A DNA stretch of 64,000 bases, taken from assembly GCF_006516965.1 (NCBI RefSeq), contig NZ_VHLH01000002.1:1-64000 (forward strand), read 5' to 3'. The stretch is from Pararhizobium mangrovi (GTDB lineage: Bacteria; Pseudomonadota; Alphaproteobacteria; Rhizobiales; Rhizobiaceae). This document shows, one piece after another, positions 7,470-17,200 of this stretch. The notes under the pieces were generated by a model. The model worked only from the letters and a program-made list of their open reading frames with translations. It was not told the DNA's origin and did not search any database. Position 1 is the first letter of the stretch. The number at the start of each line of letters is the position of its first letter. A program made the position numbers and the translations under genes.

Positions 7470-8939
7470 ATGGCCAAGGCACTGATGCTTCAGGGCACCG
7501 GCTCCGACGTGGGCAAGACGGTGCTCGTGGCGGGTCTCTGCCGCCTGTTCGCAAACCGCGGTATCGCGGTGCGCCCCTTCAAGCCGCAGAACATGTCGAA
7601 CAACGCGGCCGTTGCCGAGGACGGAGGCGAGATCGGCCGTGGGCAATGGCTCCAGGCGCTCGCCTGCCGCGTGCCGTCCTCCATCCACATGAACCCGGTG
7701 CTCCTCAAGCCGGAAGGCGAGGCCGGCAGCCAGGTCGTGGTCCAGGGCATGGTTCGCGGCCGGGCGCTGGGTCGCGACTATGCGACCTTCCGCAGCCACC
7801 TTCTCGATGCCGTCCTGGAAAGCTATCGCCGGGTCGCGGCCGACGCCGATCTCGTGCTCGTCGAGGGTGCGGGCTCGCCCGCCGAGATCAATCTTCGGGA
7901 CAACGACATCGCCAATATGGGCTTTGCCACGCGTGCCGACGTGCCGGTCGTGCTGGTCGGCGATATCGACCGTGGCGGCGTCATCGCGTCTCTGGTCGGC
8001 ACCTCGACGATTCTCGCCGAGGCCGACCAGCGCATGATCGCCGGCTACATCGTCAACAAGTTCCGCGGCGACGCATCGCTCTTCGACGAGGGGCTTGCGG
8101 CGATCGGGCGGTTCACCGATTGGCCGTGCTTCGGCGTCGTGCCATGGATCGAGGCGACGGCGCGGCTGCCGGCGGAAGATTCCGTCGCGCTCGATCGGAT
8201 GGCGCGACCCGGCGGCGGAACGGTGAAGATCGCCGTACCGCGGCTACCGCGTATCGCGAATTTCGACGATCTCGACCCGATCCGGGCGGAGCCCGACGTC
8301 GAACTCGTCTTCGTTGCGCCGGGAGAGCGGCTGCCGGCCGATGCCGCCCTCGTCGTCATCCCCGGCTCGAAGGCGACGATCGCCGATCTCGCGGCACTTC
8401 GCGCCAACGGCTGGGACCGCGACCTCGCCGTCCATCACGAGGGCGGCGGGCATGTCGTCGGAATATGCGGAGGCTATCAGATGCTCGGCCGCCGGCTCGC
8501 CGACCCGATGGGCATCGAAGGGGCTCCGAACGAGGTCGAAGGGCTCGGCCTTCTCGACGTCGAAACGGTGATGGTGCCGGAAAAGCACGTCCGCAACGTG
8601 ACGGCACGCACGGCCGATGGGGACCTGCCGCTCGAAGGCTACGAGATCCATGTCGGCGAGACCACGGGCCCGGGCTGCGCGCGGCCGAGCGTCACGATCG
8701 ACGGGCGTCCGGACGGTGCCGTTTCGCCCGACGGTCGGGTTTTCGGCACCTACCTGCACGGTCTTTTCGGTGCCGACGCCTTCAGACGAAGCTTCCTCGG
8801 AAAACTCGGTGCGACCGCCGGCGCACGCGGCCATCGCGAAGGTGTCGAGGCGGCGCTCGATGCCCTGGCCGAAGCCCTCGAAACCCATCTCGACATCGAC
8901 GGTCTCCTTGCCGTGAGCCGGACCGGCAACGGCGGATAG
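7470..8939 (+). CDS. cobQ: Cobyric acid synthase CobQ/CbiP
   Basis: A 489-residue glutamine-dependent amidotransferase that amidates adenosylcobyrinic acid a,c-diamide at four side chains to give adenosylcobyric acid, a late step of B12 synthesis. The N-terminal P-loop-like domain begins MAKALMLQGTGSDVGKT, with the MSNNAAV segment after it. The C-terminal class I glutaminase domain has its nucleophile in GGGHVVGICGGYQMLG and the His in THLHG-like GTYLHGLF. Length agrees with the family (about 480-490). The ATG at 7470 is the family start; an upstream ATG at 7431 is in frame. No other cobalamin gene lies in the window. It is convergent with mprF, only 16 bases apart. Confidence 0.96.
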   Translation: MAKALMLQGTGSDVGKTVLVAGLCRLFANRGIAVRPFKPQNMSNNAAVAEDGGEIGRGQWLQALACRVPSSIHMNPVLLKPEGEAGSQVVVQGMVRGRALGRDYATFRSHLLDAVLESYRRVAADADLVLVEGAGSPAEINLRDNDIANMGFATRADVPVVLVGDIDRGGVIASLVGTSTILAEADQRMIAGYIVNKFRGDASLFDEGLAAIGRFTDWPCFGVVPWIEATARLPAEDSVALDRMARPGGGTVKIAVPRLPRIANFDDLDPIRAEPDVELVFVAPGERLPADAALVVIPGSKATIADLAALRANGWDRDLAVHHEGGGHVVGICGGYQMLGRRLADPMGIEGAPNEVEGLGLLDVETVMVPEKHVRNVTARTADGDLPLEGYEIHVGETTGPGCARPSVTIDGRPDGAVSPDGRVFGTYLHGLFGADAFRRSFLGKLGATAGARGHREGVEAALDALAEALETHLDIDGLLAVSRTGNGG

Positions 8940-8955
8940 GTCCGCGTGGCGCGCG

Positions 8956-11613
8956 CTATGTCAAGCGCGCCGAAGATGGGTCCGAACGCTCGGTCGACGG
9001 CTTTTCTCCCAGAGTGCCGGGCTTGCCCGCGGCGGGTCGCGCGTCGGTGATCAGCGCCTCGACGTCGAGGAGGACCTGCCGGATCGCCAGTCCGCGCGGG
9101 CATGCGAGGTATTGCGGCGTCCAGACCGGATCGAAACGGGCCTTGAAGGCGCGCAGGCCGTCGGCATGCTGGAAATGGCAGCCGTGCTGGAAGAGATCCG
9201 GCCCGATCCGCGCCCAGGTCGATGCCAGCGGATGGTCGGCATGGCCGTCCATCGGTGCGGCACCGAGATCGAAATAGGCGTAGCCCTGTGCCCGGCCGTA
9301 GAGCATCATGTGCACGAAGAGGCCTTCCATGACGACCTTCGACACGTCCGGTTCGTAACGCACGAGATCGGCGGCGATCTCGCTGCGGTTCGCCGAAACC
9401 CAGATATTGGAAAAGCCGACGATCCGGCCCTCCTTGCGCAGTACTGCGGTGTCGAAGCGCGAAAGGTAGGCGGGATCGAACGAACCCATGGAAAAGCGCC
9501 GGTCGTGCGGTCCGTATCGCCGGGTCCAGGCCGTGGCGACGCTTTCGAGTTCGGCGGAGATCGTTTCGAACCCGGCTGCCGGCACCACGTCGAAGGTAAG
9601 GCCTTCCCGCGTCAGCCGGTTCGTCACATAGCGGAATTCCTCGTGGCCGGGTCCTTCGACGGCGAAGGTCGCAAGGCGCACGCGCGCGCTCTCGCCGGTG
9701 CGGAAGATCGCAAAGCCCATGTCGAGATAGATCGGCAGGCTGCGCGGGCGCACGGCGTAGAACACCGCGCGCAGCGCCTGCCGCTCGGCGAGCTCGCGCA
9801 ATTGCCACACGAGTTCCTCGTAGGCCTTCTTGTCGCCGATCGGGTCGCCGAGGCTGACGAGCGAGCGTCCGCTTCGCGCATACATCAGAAGTGCCGCATT
9901 GTCCTCGGCGATGAGGAAGGTCTTGTCGCCGGTCCATGCGGCGTTCGCACGCGCCTCGTTGGCGCGCTCGATCAGATGGCGCGCGGCGCTCGGAAGGCGC
10001 TTCGAGACGGTCGTGACTTCGCGTTTCGGTCGATGGAGAAGGGAAAGCACGCCGACGGCGACGAGCGCGAGGACGAGGCCGGCCGAGGCGCGAAGGAAAC
10101 GGCCCTCCTGCATCTGCCAGCCGAAGTGCCACCACATCTGCGAATGATAGATGCCGTGCTGGTAGGAAAAGACGCCGAGCCAGATCGTCGCCGCGACACT
10201 GCCGACGAGGAAGGCGAGCCAGTTCGTCGACACCGACATCAGCCGTTCCGGACGGCTCCGCTGGAATGCGCCGCGCAGCATGACAAGGACGACGAGGCAG
10301 GCGAGCATGACGGCGCCCTCGTACCAGTCGAGGCCCTTGAGCGGCGCGAGGATCATCGCCGCCACGAGCAGGCCGACGGCAATGCGCCACGCGTTCTTCA
10401 GCCGCCGGCGGAGCCCCCATGCTACGACGATGAGGCTGAAGCCGATAAGGCTCGCGGCAAAATGCGCGCCCTCCAATACGGCGAGCGGGACCCAACGGTG
10501 CAGGAGCGCCAGCGTGAAGGGGGCATGCGGGACCGCGCTGGAAAAGACGAGCACGAGGCCTGCGAGCGATGCGACGACGGCTGCGACCGGTGGCACGAGC
10601 GGCCGGAGAAAGCGCGAGGCTTTGGAAAACCGGCCGCCAAAGCGCTGCTTGAGCCAGCCGACTTCGGTGACGGCGAGAATGGCGGCCGCGACGACGAAGG
10701 GCAGCACGTAGTAGATGATGCGGTAGACCATCAGCGCCGCGAGTACGTCTGCGCGCCCGGAGGCACCGAGTGCGGCCATCATCGTGACCTCGAAGACGCC
10801 GACGCCCCCCGGGACGTGGCTGACGACGGCAAGCACGACGGCGGAGAGATAGATGACCACGAATGGCGCGAAGCCGGGCTGCACGTCCGGCGGAATGAGG
10901 ACGTAGAGCGCGTAGGTCGCGCCGGCGATATCGAGCAGGCCGGCGACGAGTTGCAGGAAGAGCGGTCCGCGCCCCGGCAGGATGAGCTGCCAGTTCCACA
11001 GCCTGAATTCGCGTCCGTCGCGCCCTGCATAGACGAAGAGCGCCACGAGGCCGATCAGTGCCAGCGTTCCGGCGACGCGATCGACCGTCGTGTTCAGGAG
11101 GTGGATGAACGGGATGCCCGCCGGCGAGATGATGACCGCCGTCGCGATGAGGCCGGTGATCGCCAGCCAAAGGCCCGACCATGTCAGAAGGATGATCTTG
11201 GCGATCTCGGCCCCGTCGAGGCCGAGGCGGGCGTAAATGCGGTATCGGACCGCGCCGCCGGTGACGAGGTGGAAGCCGAGAAAGTTCGAAAAGGCGAACC
11301 CGGCCATCCCGGCCACAGAAGCTACGGGCCAGCTGACCTTGCCGGGAGCGGCAATGCGCGTCGCGCTGATGTCGTAGGTGGCAAGTGCGCAATAACTCGC
11401 GGCCGTCGCCACAAGCGACCACAGAACGATGATCGTCGGCAGATTGGAAAACGCCCGATCGAGGTCGCCGAGGCTGAGCTCGCTCGTCATGCCGTGAAGC
11501 ATGTAGAAGGCCACGAGCGTGACGCCGATGGCGACCACCGGCCCGATCAGATGCGTGGGCAGGCGATGCCAGGTTCGCAGGCTCCAGCCGCGTATGGCTT
11601 CGACCGCGCTCAT
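8956..11613 (-). CDS. mprF: Bifunctional lysyl-phosphatidylglycerol synthase/flippase
   Basis: An 885-residue integral membrane protein. The N-terminal two thirds carry a long series of hydrophobic segments (flippase domain, with an early PTHLIGPVVAIGVTLVAFYM helix and a PGGVGVFEV motif). The last third, from about residue 560, is a soluble DUF2156/GNAT-like synthase domain that transfers lysine from Lys-tRNA to phosphatidylglycerol (SMGSFDPAYLSRFD and GYAYFDLGAAPM are visible). The product is a cationic lipid giving resistance to cationic peptides and acid; the rhizobial orthologue is called LpiA. The acvB/atvA partner often linked to lpiA is not adjacent here. About 330 gene-free bases lie upstream. 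Confidence 0.93.
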   Translation of the reverse strand: MSAVEAIRGWSLRTWHRLPTHLIGPVVAIGVTLVAFYMLHGMTSELSLGDLDRAFSNLPTIIVLWSLVATAASYCALATYDISATRIAAPGKVSWPVASVAGMAGFAFSNFLGFHLVTGGAVRYRIYARLGLDGAEIAKIILLTWSGLWLAITGLIATAVIISPAGIPFIHLLNTTVDRVAGTLALIGLVALFVYAGRDGREFRLWNWQLILPGRGPLFLQLVAGLLDIAGATYALYVLIPPDVQPGFAPFVVIYLSAVVLAVVSHVPGGVGVFEVTMMAALGASGRADVLAALMVYRIIYYVLPFVVAAAILAVTEVGWLKQRFGGRFSKASRFLRPLVPPVAAVVASLAGLVLVFSSAVPHAPFTLALLHRWVPLAVLEGAHFAASLIGFSLIVVAWGLRRRLKNAWRIAVGLLVAAMILAPLKGLDWYEGAVMLACLVVLVMLRGAFQRSRPERLMSVSTNWLAFLVGSVAATIWLGVFSYQHGIYHSQMWWHFGWQMQEGRFLRASAGLVLALVAVGVLSLLHRPKREVTTVSKRLPSAARHLIERANEARANAAWTGDKTFLIAEDNAALLMYARSGRSLVSLGDPIGDKKAYEELVWQLRELAERQALRAVFYAVRPRSLPIYLDMGFAIFRTGESARVRLATFAVEGPGHEEFRYVTNRLTREGLTFDVVPAAGFETISAELESVATAWTRRYGPHDRRFSMGSFDPAYLSRFDTAVLRKEGRIVGFSNIWVSANRSEIAADLVRYEPDVSKVVMEGLFVHMMLYGRAQGYAYFDLGAAPMDGHADHPLASTWARIGPDLFQHGCHFQHADGLRAFKARFDPVWTPQYLACPRGLAIRQVLLDVEALITDARPAAGKPGTLGEKPSTERSDPSSARLT

Positions 11614-11943
11614 GGAGCGGTGCGCCTCCGTCTTTCAGCGAACACGAGACCTCCCGAAGTGGAAACGACGACCCGCAGTGTCCCGCGTCCGGTAGCAACC
11701 TCCCGGCACGGCGAAGGTTTCGCTCGATCCCGCGTGCGATCGCGCCGGCCGCCCACCGTTTTGCCATGGCCGCCGGCCGCCGCACCGACCGTTTGCCGAA
11801 ACCGACCCTTGTTCGCCTTGCGATAGCCGATCGGGCCTTGCGATGGAATGCCGCGACGGAAGGTTTTTCGGCAAAAGGCAGATATGACGACGCCCGGCGC
11901 GAGGGCCGGGCGTCGTCGTGTTCGAGCCTTGGAACGGCTTCGA
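11614..11943. other. 330-base gene-free stretch between mprF and the DegP gene
   Basis: Both flanking genes are on the minus strand, so it should contain the mprF promoter and the terminator of the protease gene (a 13-bp stem-loop at 11886-11917). The small open frames inside are Arg/Ser-rich and look spurious. I see nothing else. Confidence 0.6.
11886..11917 (-). terminator. Stem-loop terminator after the DegP gene
   Basis: A 13-bp GC-rich stem (GACGACGCCCGGC / GCCGGGCGTCGTC) with a 6-base loop, 27 bases beyond the protease stop codon. On the minus strand it is followed after a few bases by a short TTTT run, so it is a probable intrinsic terminator. Confidence 0.65.
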
Positions 11944-13545
11944 TCAGGCCTGATCGAAGGGCAGGGCGATGAACGTCTGCTGGCCGCCGCGATCGACGAG
12001 AAGCAGGACCGACTTGCGATCGCTCTTCTTCGCCTTCTGGATCAGTTCGCTGGCCTTGTTGGCGCTGTCGACCGACTGCTGGTTGATCGAGAGGATCACG
12101 TCGCCTTCGCGCAGGCCATGTTCGTCCGCCGAACCGTTGTCCTTCACGTTGCTGACGACGACACCCTTCTCGTCGCTGTCGATCTGATACTGCTGGCGCC
12201 GTTCCTGCGTCAGGTTGGCGAGGCTGAAGCCGAGGCTGGAGACTTCCGCACTGCCGTGCTGGTCCGGCTTGGGCTGCTCGCTGCTCTTGCTGTTCATCGC
12301 CTCGACGTTGTTGGCGTACTTGGCGATGTCGATCGAAAGCTGCTTGGTGTCGCCGTTGCGGAAGACGGTGATCGAAGCTTCCTGTCCGGGCGTTACGTCG
12401 GCCACCTTTCGGGCGAGATCGCGCGGTCCGGAGATGTCCTTGTTCTGGAACTTGGTGATCACGTCGCCGGTCTTGATGCCGGCCTTCTTGGCGGGCGAAT
12501 CGTCGCCGACGGAGGCGACCAGCGCGCCGCTCGCCTTGTCGAGGCCGATGGCGTTGGCGACGTCCTCGGTAACGGGCTGGATCTGGACGCCGATGAAGCC
12601 GCGCTCGATCGAGCCGCTCTTGATCAGCTTGGAGACGATCTGCGACGCCTGGTTGGAGGGAATGGCGAAGCCGACGCCCACATTGCCGCCGTTGGGCGAG
12701 TAGATCGCGGAGTTGATGCCGACGACCTTGCCGTTCATGTCGACGAGCGGACCGCCGGAATTGCCGTGGTTGATCGCCGCGTCGACCTGCAGGAAGTCGT
12801 CGTAGGGGCCGTTGTGGAGGTCACGGCCGCGGGCGGAGATGATGCCCGAGGTGACGGTGGTGCCGATGCCGAACGGGTTGCCGAGCGCGAGTACTGGATC
12901 GCCGAGCTTCAGGTGGTTCGAATCGTCCCACTGAACGGTCGGAAGCTGCTTGCTGGCGTCGATCTTGAGGACGGCGAGGTCCGTCTTCTCGTCGGTGCCG
13001 AGCACCTTGGCCTTGTACTGCGATCCGTCGTCCAGGGTCACCTCGACCGAACTCGCGTTCTTCACCACGTGGTTGTTGGTGACGATCGTGCCGTTCTGGT
13101 CGATGATGAACCCGGAGCCGAGTGCTTCCTCGCGGCCGTGGGGCATCTGCGGCATCGGTCCGCTGCGCCCGTTCGGTCCGTTCGGCCCGTTCTCACCGAA
13201 GAACTGGCGAAAGAAGCGGTCCATCGGCGAACCGGGCTCGAAGGGCGTCATGCCCTGGTCCTGATCGTCGTCGTCGTCCGAATCGGAGGCGTTGTTGCCG
13301 TTGATCTCGGTCGTGACCGTCACGACGGCGGGTTTGACCTTCGCGACGATCGGCGCGAACGACCCGACGGGCGCCTGGTTGGCGGTGTTCGACTGCGTCG
13401 ACTGCGTTGCCTGATTGCCGGTGTTGGTCTGGGCATGCGCGGAACCGGAACTGAGTACGGGCGTCAGCGCCAACGGCAGCGCGACGGCCGTGACACCAGC
13501 AAGCGCGAATGCCTTGTGACGGCGGGTGACCTTGGACGTTTTCAT
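11944..13545 (-). CDS. degP: DegP/Do-like periplasmic serine protease
   Basis: A 533-residue HtrA-family protease and chaperone of the periplasm. An N-terminal signal peptide (hydrophobic from AFALAGVTAVALPLALTPVL, cleavage after AHA near residue 38) is followed by an unusual Asn/Gln/Thr-rich linker and an acidic patch of consecutive Asp near residues 90-94. The trypsin-like domain has the triad His159 (TNNHVV), Asp189 (KTDLAV) and Ser263 (GNSGGPL). Two PDZ domains follow, at roughly 300-390 and 430-530. The start at 13545 has GGAG upstream; a longer frame to 13665 is not family-like. It is divergent from ndvB across 671 bases. MucD/DegQ-type names would fit equally well. Confidence 0.93.
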   Translation of the reverse strand: MKTSKVTRRHKAFALAGVTAVALPLALTPVLSSGSAHAQTNTGNQATQSTQSNTANQAPVGSFAPIVAKVKPAVVTVTTEINGNNASDSDDDDDQDQGMTPFEPGSPMDRFFRQFFGENGPNGPNGRSGPMPQMPHGREEALGSGFIIDQNGTIVTNNHVVKNASSVEVTLDDGSQYKAKVLGTDEKTDLAVLKIDASKQLPTVQWDDSNHLKLGDPVLALGNPFGIGTTVTSGIISARGRDLHNGPYDDFLQVDAAINHGNSGGPLVDMNGKVVGINSAIYSPNGGNVGVGFAIPSNQASQIVSKLIKSGSIERGFIGVQIQPVTEDVANAIGLDKASGALVASVGDDSPAKKAGIKTGDVITKFQNKDISGPRDLARKVADVTPGQEASITVFRNGDTKQLSIDIAKYANNVEAMNSKSSEQPKPDQHGSAEVSSLGFSLANLTQERRQQYQIDSDEKGVVVSNVKDNGSADEHGLREGDVILSINQQSVDSANKASELIQKAKKSDRKSVLLLVDRGGQQTFIALPFDQA

Positions 13546-14216
13546 GGTAGGACTCCGATCTGGACTTGGCAAAAATTCTTCGCCGCTCGGTTCGTCGAGC
13601 GGGCTATGCGACGGTGAGGCGTCCGCCGCGACCCACTCCGCTCCGTCGGTCGATGAGGCGAACATAAAACGGCAAAAACGAAATTGTTAGGGCCAATTCA
13701 GGTCGTTACCAAAATTTAATACCTAGAAACGCCCGTTGAAAGCGCCTTGCGAAAATAGAAGCCGTTCCGCCATTGGAAAAACATGAACTCCGCGTAATAA
13801 ACACCCATGCATTACTTTGACGATCACTTACTTCGCATGATCCGGCAAGCCGTCGCGGCCGCGCGATTCGTGGTCGGCCCGTCCGGATCGCCTACCGCCG
13901 GAACGGATCGGGGCCCGACAAAGTTCGAGCGTTTGCACCACGTATGCTAGCAATCGGCTTGCGGGGTTTATAGTGCTGGATCCCGCGTATGGCCATGGAC
14001 GGCCTACCGGGTCGGAGATCGGCGTAGCAAGGGCGACGGACATGCGAGGCACATGCGAACGAGGACTGGTGACGCCGTACGCCGGACCGTGCGGCCGGCA
14101 GGAAGGCGGGCCGGGGAAGACCCCTTGCGGCCGGCGGGTTCCCTCCGATCGAGCTTCGGCCGGCCGCTCGTTGAGCGCCCGGCGTATCCGCGTCGTCCGT
14201 CGGGAGTTTTCGTGAC
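13546..14216. other. 671-base gene-free region between the DegP gene and ndvB
   Basis: A divergent intergenic region. The part from about 13665 to 13835 is clearly AT-richer than its surroundings and is the likely promoter area. The part from about 13840 to 14216 is GC-rich and full of overlapping GGCCGG inverted repeats (for example around 14091-14150 and 14155-14170), so ndvB probably has a long structured 5' leader. Frames at 13973-14215 (+) and 13892-14218 (-) have no protein-like character. I see no confident sigma-factor consensus. Confidence 0.6.
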
Positions 14217-17200
14217 ATGCTGAAGGCCGTCGATCGTGCGGAAGACGAGCGTTCCGGCGAGCCGCTGCGCGAGGCCTATCTTTCCGCCGAGGATCTCGCC
14301 CGTCTCGGCGAACACCTCGCCGGCCAGACGCGCACGACGCTGCCGGGTGGTGGAACCTTCGACTTCACCGCACGCCAGCGCGACAACGAGCGTTCGATCC
14401 GCCGGGCCTACCGGGCGAGCCTTGCAGCGGTGCGCGCGGGCGAAGTCATCACCTCCGCTGCCGAATGGCTCGCCGACAACCACTACATCCTCGAAAAGAA
14501 CGTGCGCCAGGTCGAGCGCGACCTGCCGCCGCGCTTCTTTCGCGAACTGCCGAGCATTGCCATCGACGGCGGCTCGGTGCCGCGCGGTCTGGCGCTCGCC
14601 TGGCTCTACGTCGCCCACGCACACAGCTCCGTCTCGCTCGAAACGCTGACGCCGCTCGTCGAGGGCTATCAGCGCGTCCGCACGCTTCGCATCGGCGAGC
14701 TCTGGGCGCTGCCTTCGATGCTGCGCTTCGTGCTGATCGAGAACATGCGCCGCATATCGGCGCGTGTCAGCCAGGCGCGCGAGATGCGCGGGCGGGCGAA
14801 TGCACTCGCCGACCGTCTGCTTTCGCTCGAAGAGGGCGAATCGGTCGTCGACGTTCTGGAAGGCTACGAAGACCTGACCGCCGACGACGCCTTCGCCGCG
14901 CAGCTTCTCTACCGCCTGCGCGATGGCGGCGTGCGTTCCGGCGAAGCGATGAACTGGCTCGAGGCGTCGCTTGCCGCGCGCGACAGCGGGATCGAGCAGG
15001 TGCTCTTTTCCGAGCACAACCGGCTTGCCGAGGACAACGTTACGGCGGGCAACACCGTCACGAGCCTGCGGCTGATCGACGATATCGACTGGAGCGAGTG
15101 GTTCGAGGACACGAGCGCGGTCGACGCCATCCTTCGCGAGACACCCGCTTTCGCTGCGCTCGACTTCGCCTCGCGCGATCGCTACCGGCAGACGGTCGAG
15201 GTGCTCGCGCGGCGAAGCGGGACGTCGGAGATCGAGGTGGCGCGCACGGCCAAGAAACTGGCCGAAGGGGGCGAGCCGGAGCGCGGCGAGGGGCCGTGCG
15301 ACATCGGCTTTTATCTCGCGGGCAATCGCAAGCCGCGTCTCGAAGCGCGCCTTGGCAAGGGGCCGGCGTTCAAGGAGCGCGTGCGGCGTGCCTATCGTCG
15401 GCTCGACTGGCTGGGCGTCGCCGTGCCGATCCTTGCCTTCACCGCCGTCTTCCTCGTGATCGTCGGCGGGCTGCTCGGTGCGATCGGCGTCGCGCCGTTG
15501 GGGATCGTCCTGCTCCTCGTCTTCTTCGTCCTGCCGGCATCCGAGGCGGCGAGCGGACTGTTCAACACGCTCGCCGGCCTCTTCACCGCGCCGAGCCGGT
15601 TGATCGGCTACGAGTATCTGGAGGGCGTGCCGGCCGAATCGCGCACGCTCGTCGTCGTCCCGTGCCTCATCAGTTCGCGCGACGGCGTCGCCGAGCTCCT
15701 GCGCAATCTCGAGGTGCACTACCTCGCCACGACGCCCGGCGAAGTCTTCTTCGCGATCCTCAGCGACTGGCCCGACAGCGACGTCGAGGAAAACGCGAAG
15801 GACGCGGCGGTACTGACGGCAGCGCGCGAGGGCATCGCCGCCCTGAACGCCCGTTACGCGGCGGACGGCCAACGGCGCTTCTTCGTCTTCCACCGCCGGC
15901 GTCTGCACAATCCCGCCGAAGGCAAATGGATGGGGTGGGAGCGCAAGCGCGGCAAGCTGCACGAACTGAACCGGCTTCTGCGCGGCGATCCCGACACGAC
16001 CATCATGGCCGACGGGCAGGTGCCGCCGGCCGATATCCGCTACGTCATGACGCTCGATGCCGACACGCGGCTGACGCGCGACGCCGTGACCCGGCTCGTC
16101 GGCAAGATGGCCCATCCGACGAACGCCCCCGTCACGATACCGGGCGACGGGCGGGTCCGGGCAGGCTACGGCATCCTCCAGCCGCGCGTGACCGCTTCGC
16201 TGACGACCGGCGACGAAGCCTCGGCCTATCAGCGCATCTTTTCCGTCAACCGCGGCCTGGACCCGTACGCGTTCACCGTTTCCGACGTCTATCAGGACCT
16301 GCTCGACGAAGGCTCCTTTACGGGCAAGGGTCTTTACCACGTCGACTCGTTCGAGGCGGCGATCGCCGGCCGCATCGGCGAGAACGCGGTGCTGAGCCAC
16401 GATCTGCTGGAGGGATCTCTCGCGCGGTGCGCGCTTGCCAGCGACGTCGAGCTCGTCGAGGACTTCCCGACGCGCTACGAGGTCGAGGTCTCGCGTCAGC
16501 ACCGCTGGACACGCGGCGACTGGCAGCTCCTGCCGTTCGTCTTCTCGCCGAAATCGCCGGTTTCCGGCCTCGGCCGATGGAAGATGATCGACAATCTGCG
16601 CCGCTCGCTGACGCCGATCGCCTGGCTGGCGGCGTCCGTCGCTGGCTGGTGCGTGCTTCCGGCCGTACCGGCGCTCGTCTGGCAGGCGATCCTCATCTTC
16701 AGCCTGTTCGTCGGCCAGACGCTCTCGCTCGTCGTCGGCGCGCTGCCGCGCCAGGCCGACATCGTCGCCGGCGCCCACCTGCATTCCGTCTTCAGCGAGA
16801 TCAACGCGGCCAATGCGCAGGCCGCCCTTCGCATCGTCTTCGTCAGCCATAGCGCCTACGTCATGGGCGACGCGATCTGCCGCGCGCTCTACCGCATGTT
16901 CGTCTCCCGCCGGCACCTTCTCGAATGGAGAACGGCGGCACAGGCGCAGCAGGGCGCGCACCGCCTCGTGCGCGACTATTTCGCCAATATGTGGCAGGCG
17001 CCGCTAGTGGCGCTCGCAGCCCTCGTCGTCGCCGCGCTGACAGGCGGCACCGGCATCGTCGTCGCCGTACCCTTCGCGGTGCTCTGGGCGCTCGCGCCGA
17101 TCGCGGCCTGGTCCGTCAGCCAGCCGGCCGAAGGCGAGGACGCGGTCCATGCGAGCGAAGCGACGCGGGAGAAGCTTCGCCGCTACGCACGACGGACCTG

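Noticed and set aside
9112-11826. A 904-residue + strand open frame opposite mprF
   Set aside because: Composition is dominated by Asp/Glu/Arg/His without any fold-like pattern, while the minus strand encodes a clear MprF.
13898-13924. A GGAAC-N17-AGTT sequence resembling an EcfG (general stress) promoter
   Set aside because: The -10-like half differs from CGTT and it lies about 290 bases from ndvB; a single degenerate match in GC-rich DNA is not convincing.
13892-14218. Open frames in the DegP-ndvB intergenic region
   Set aside because: Arg/Pro/Ser-rich translations on both strands with no hydrophobic core; explained by GC-rich inverted repeats.
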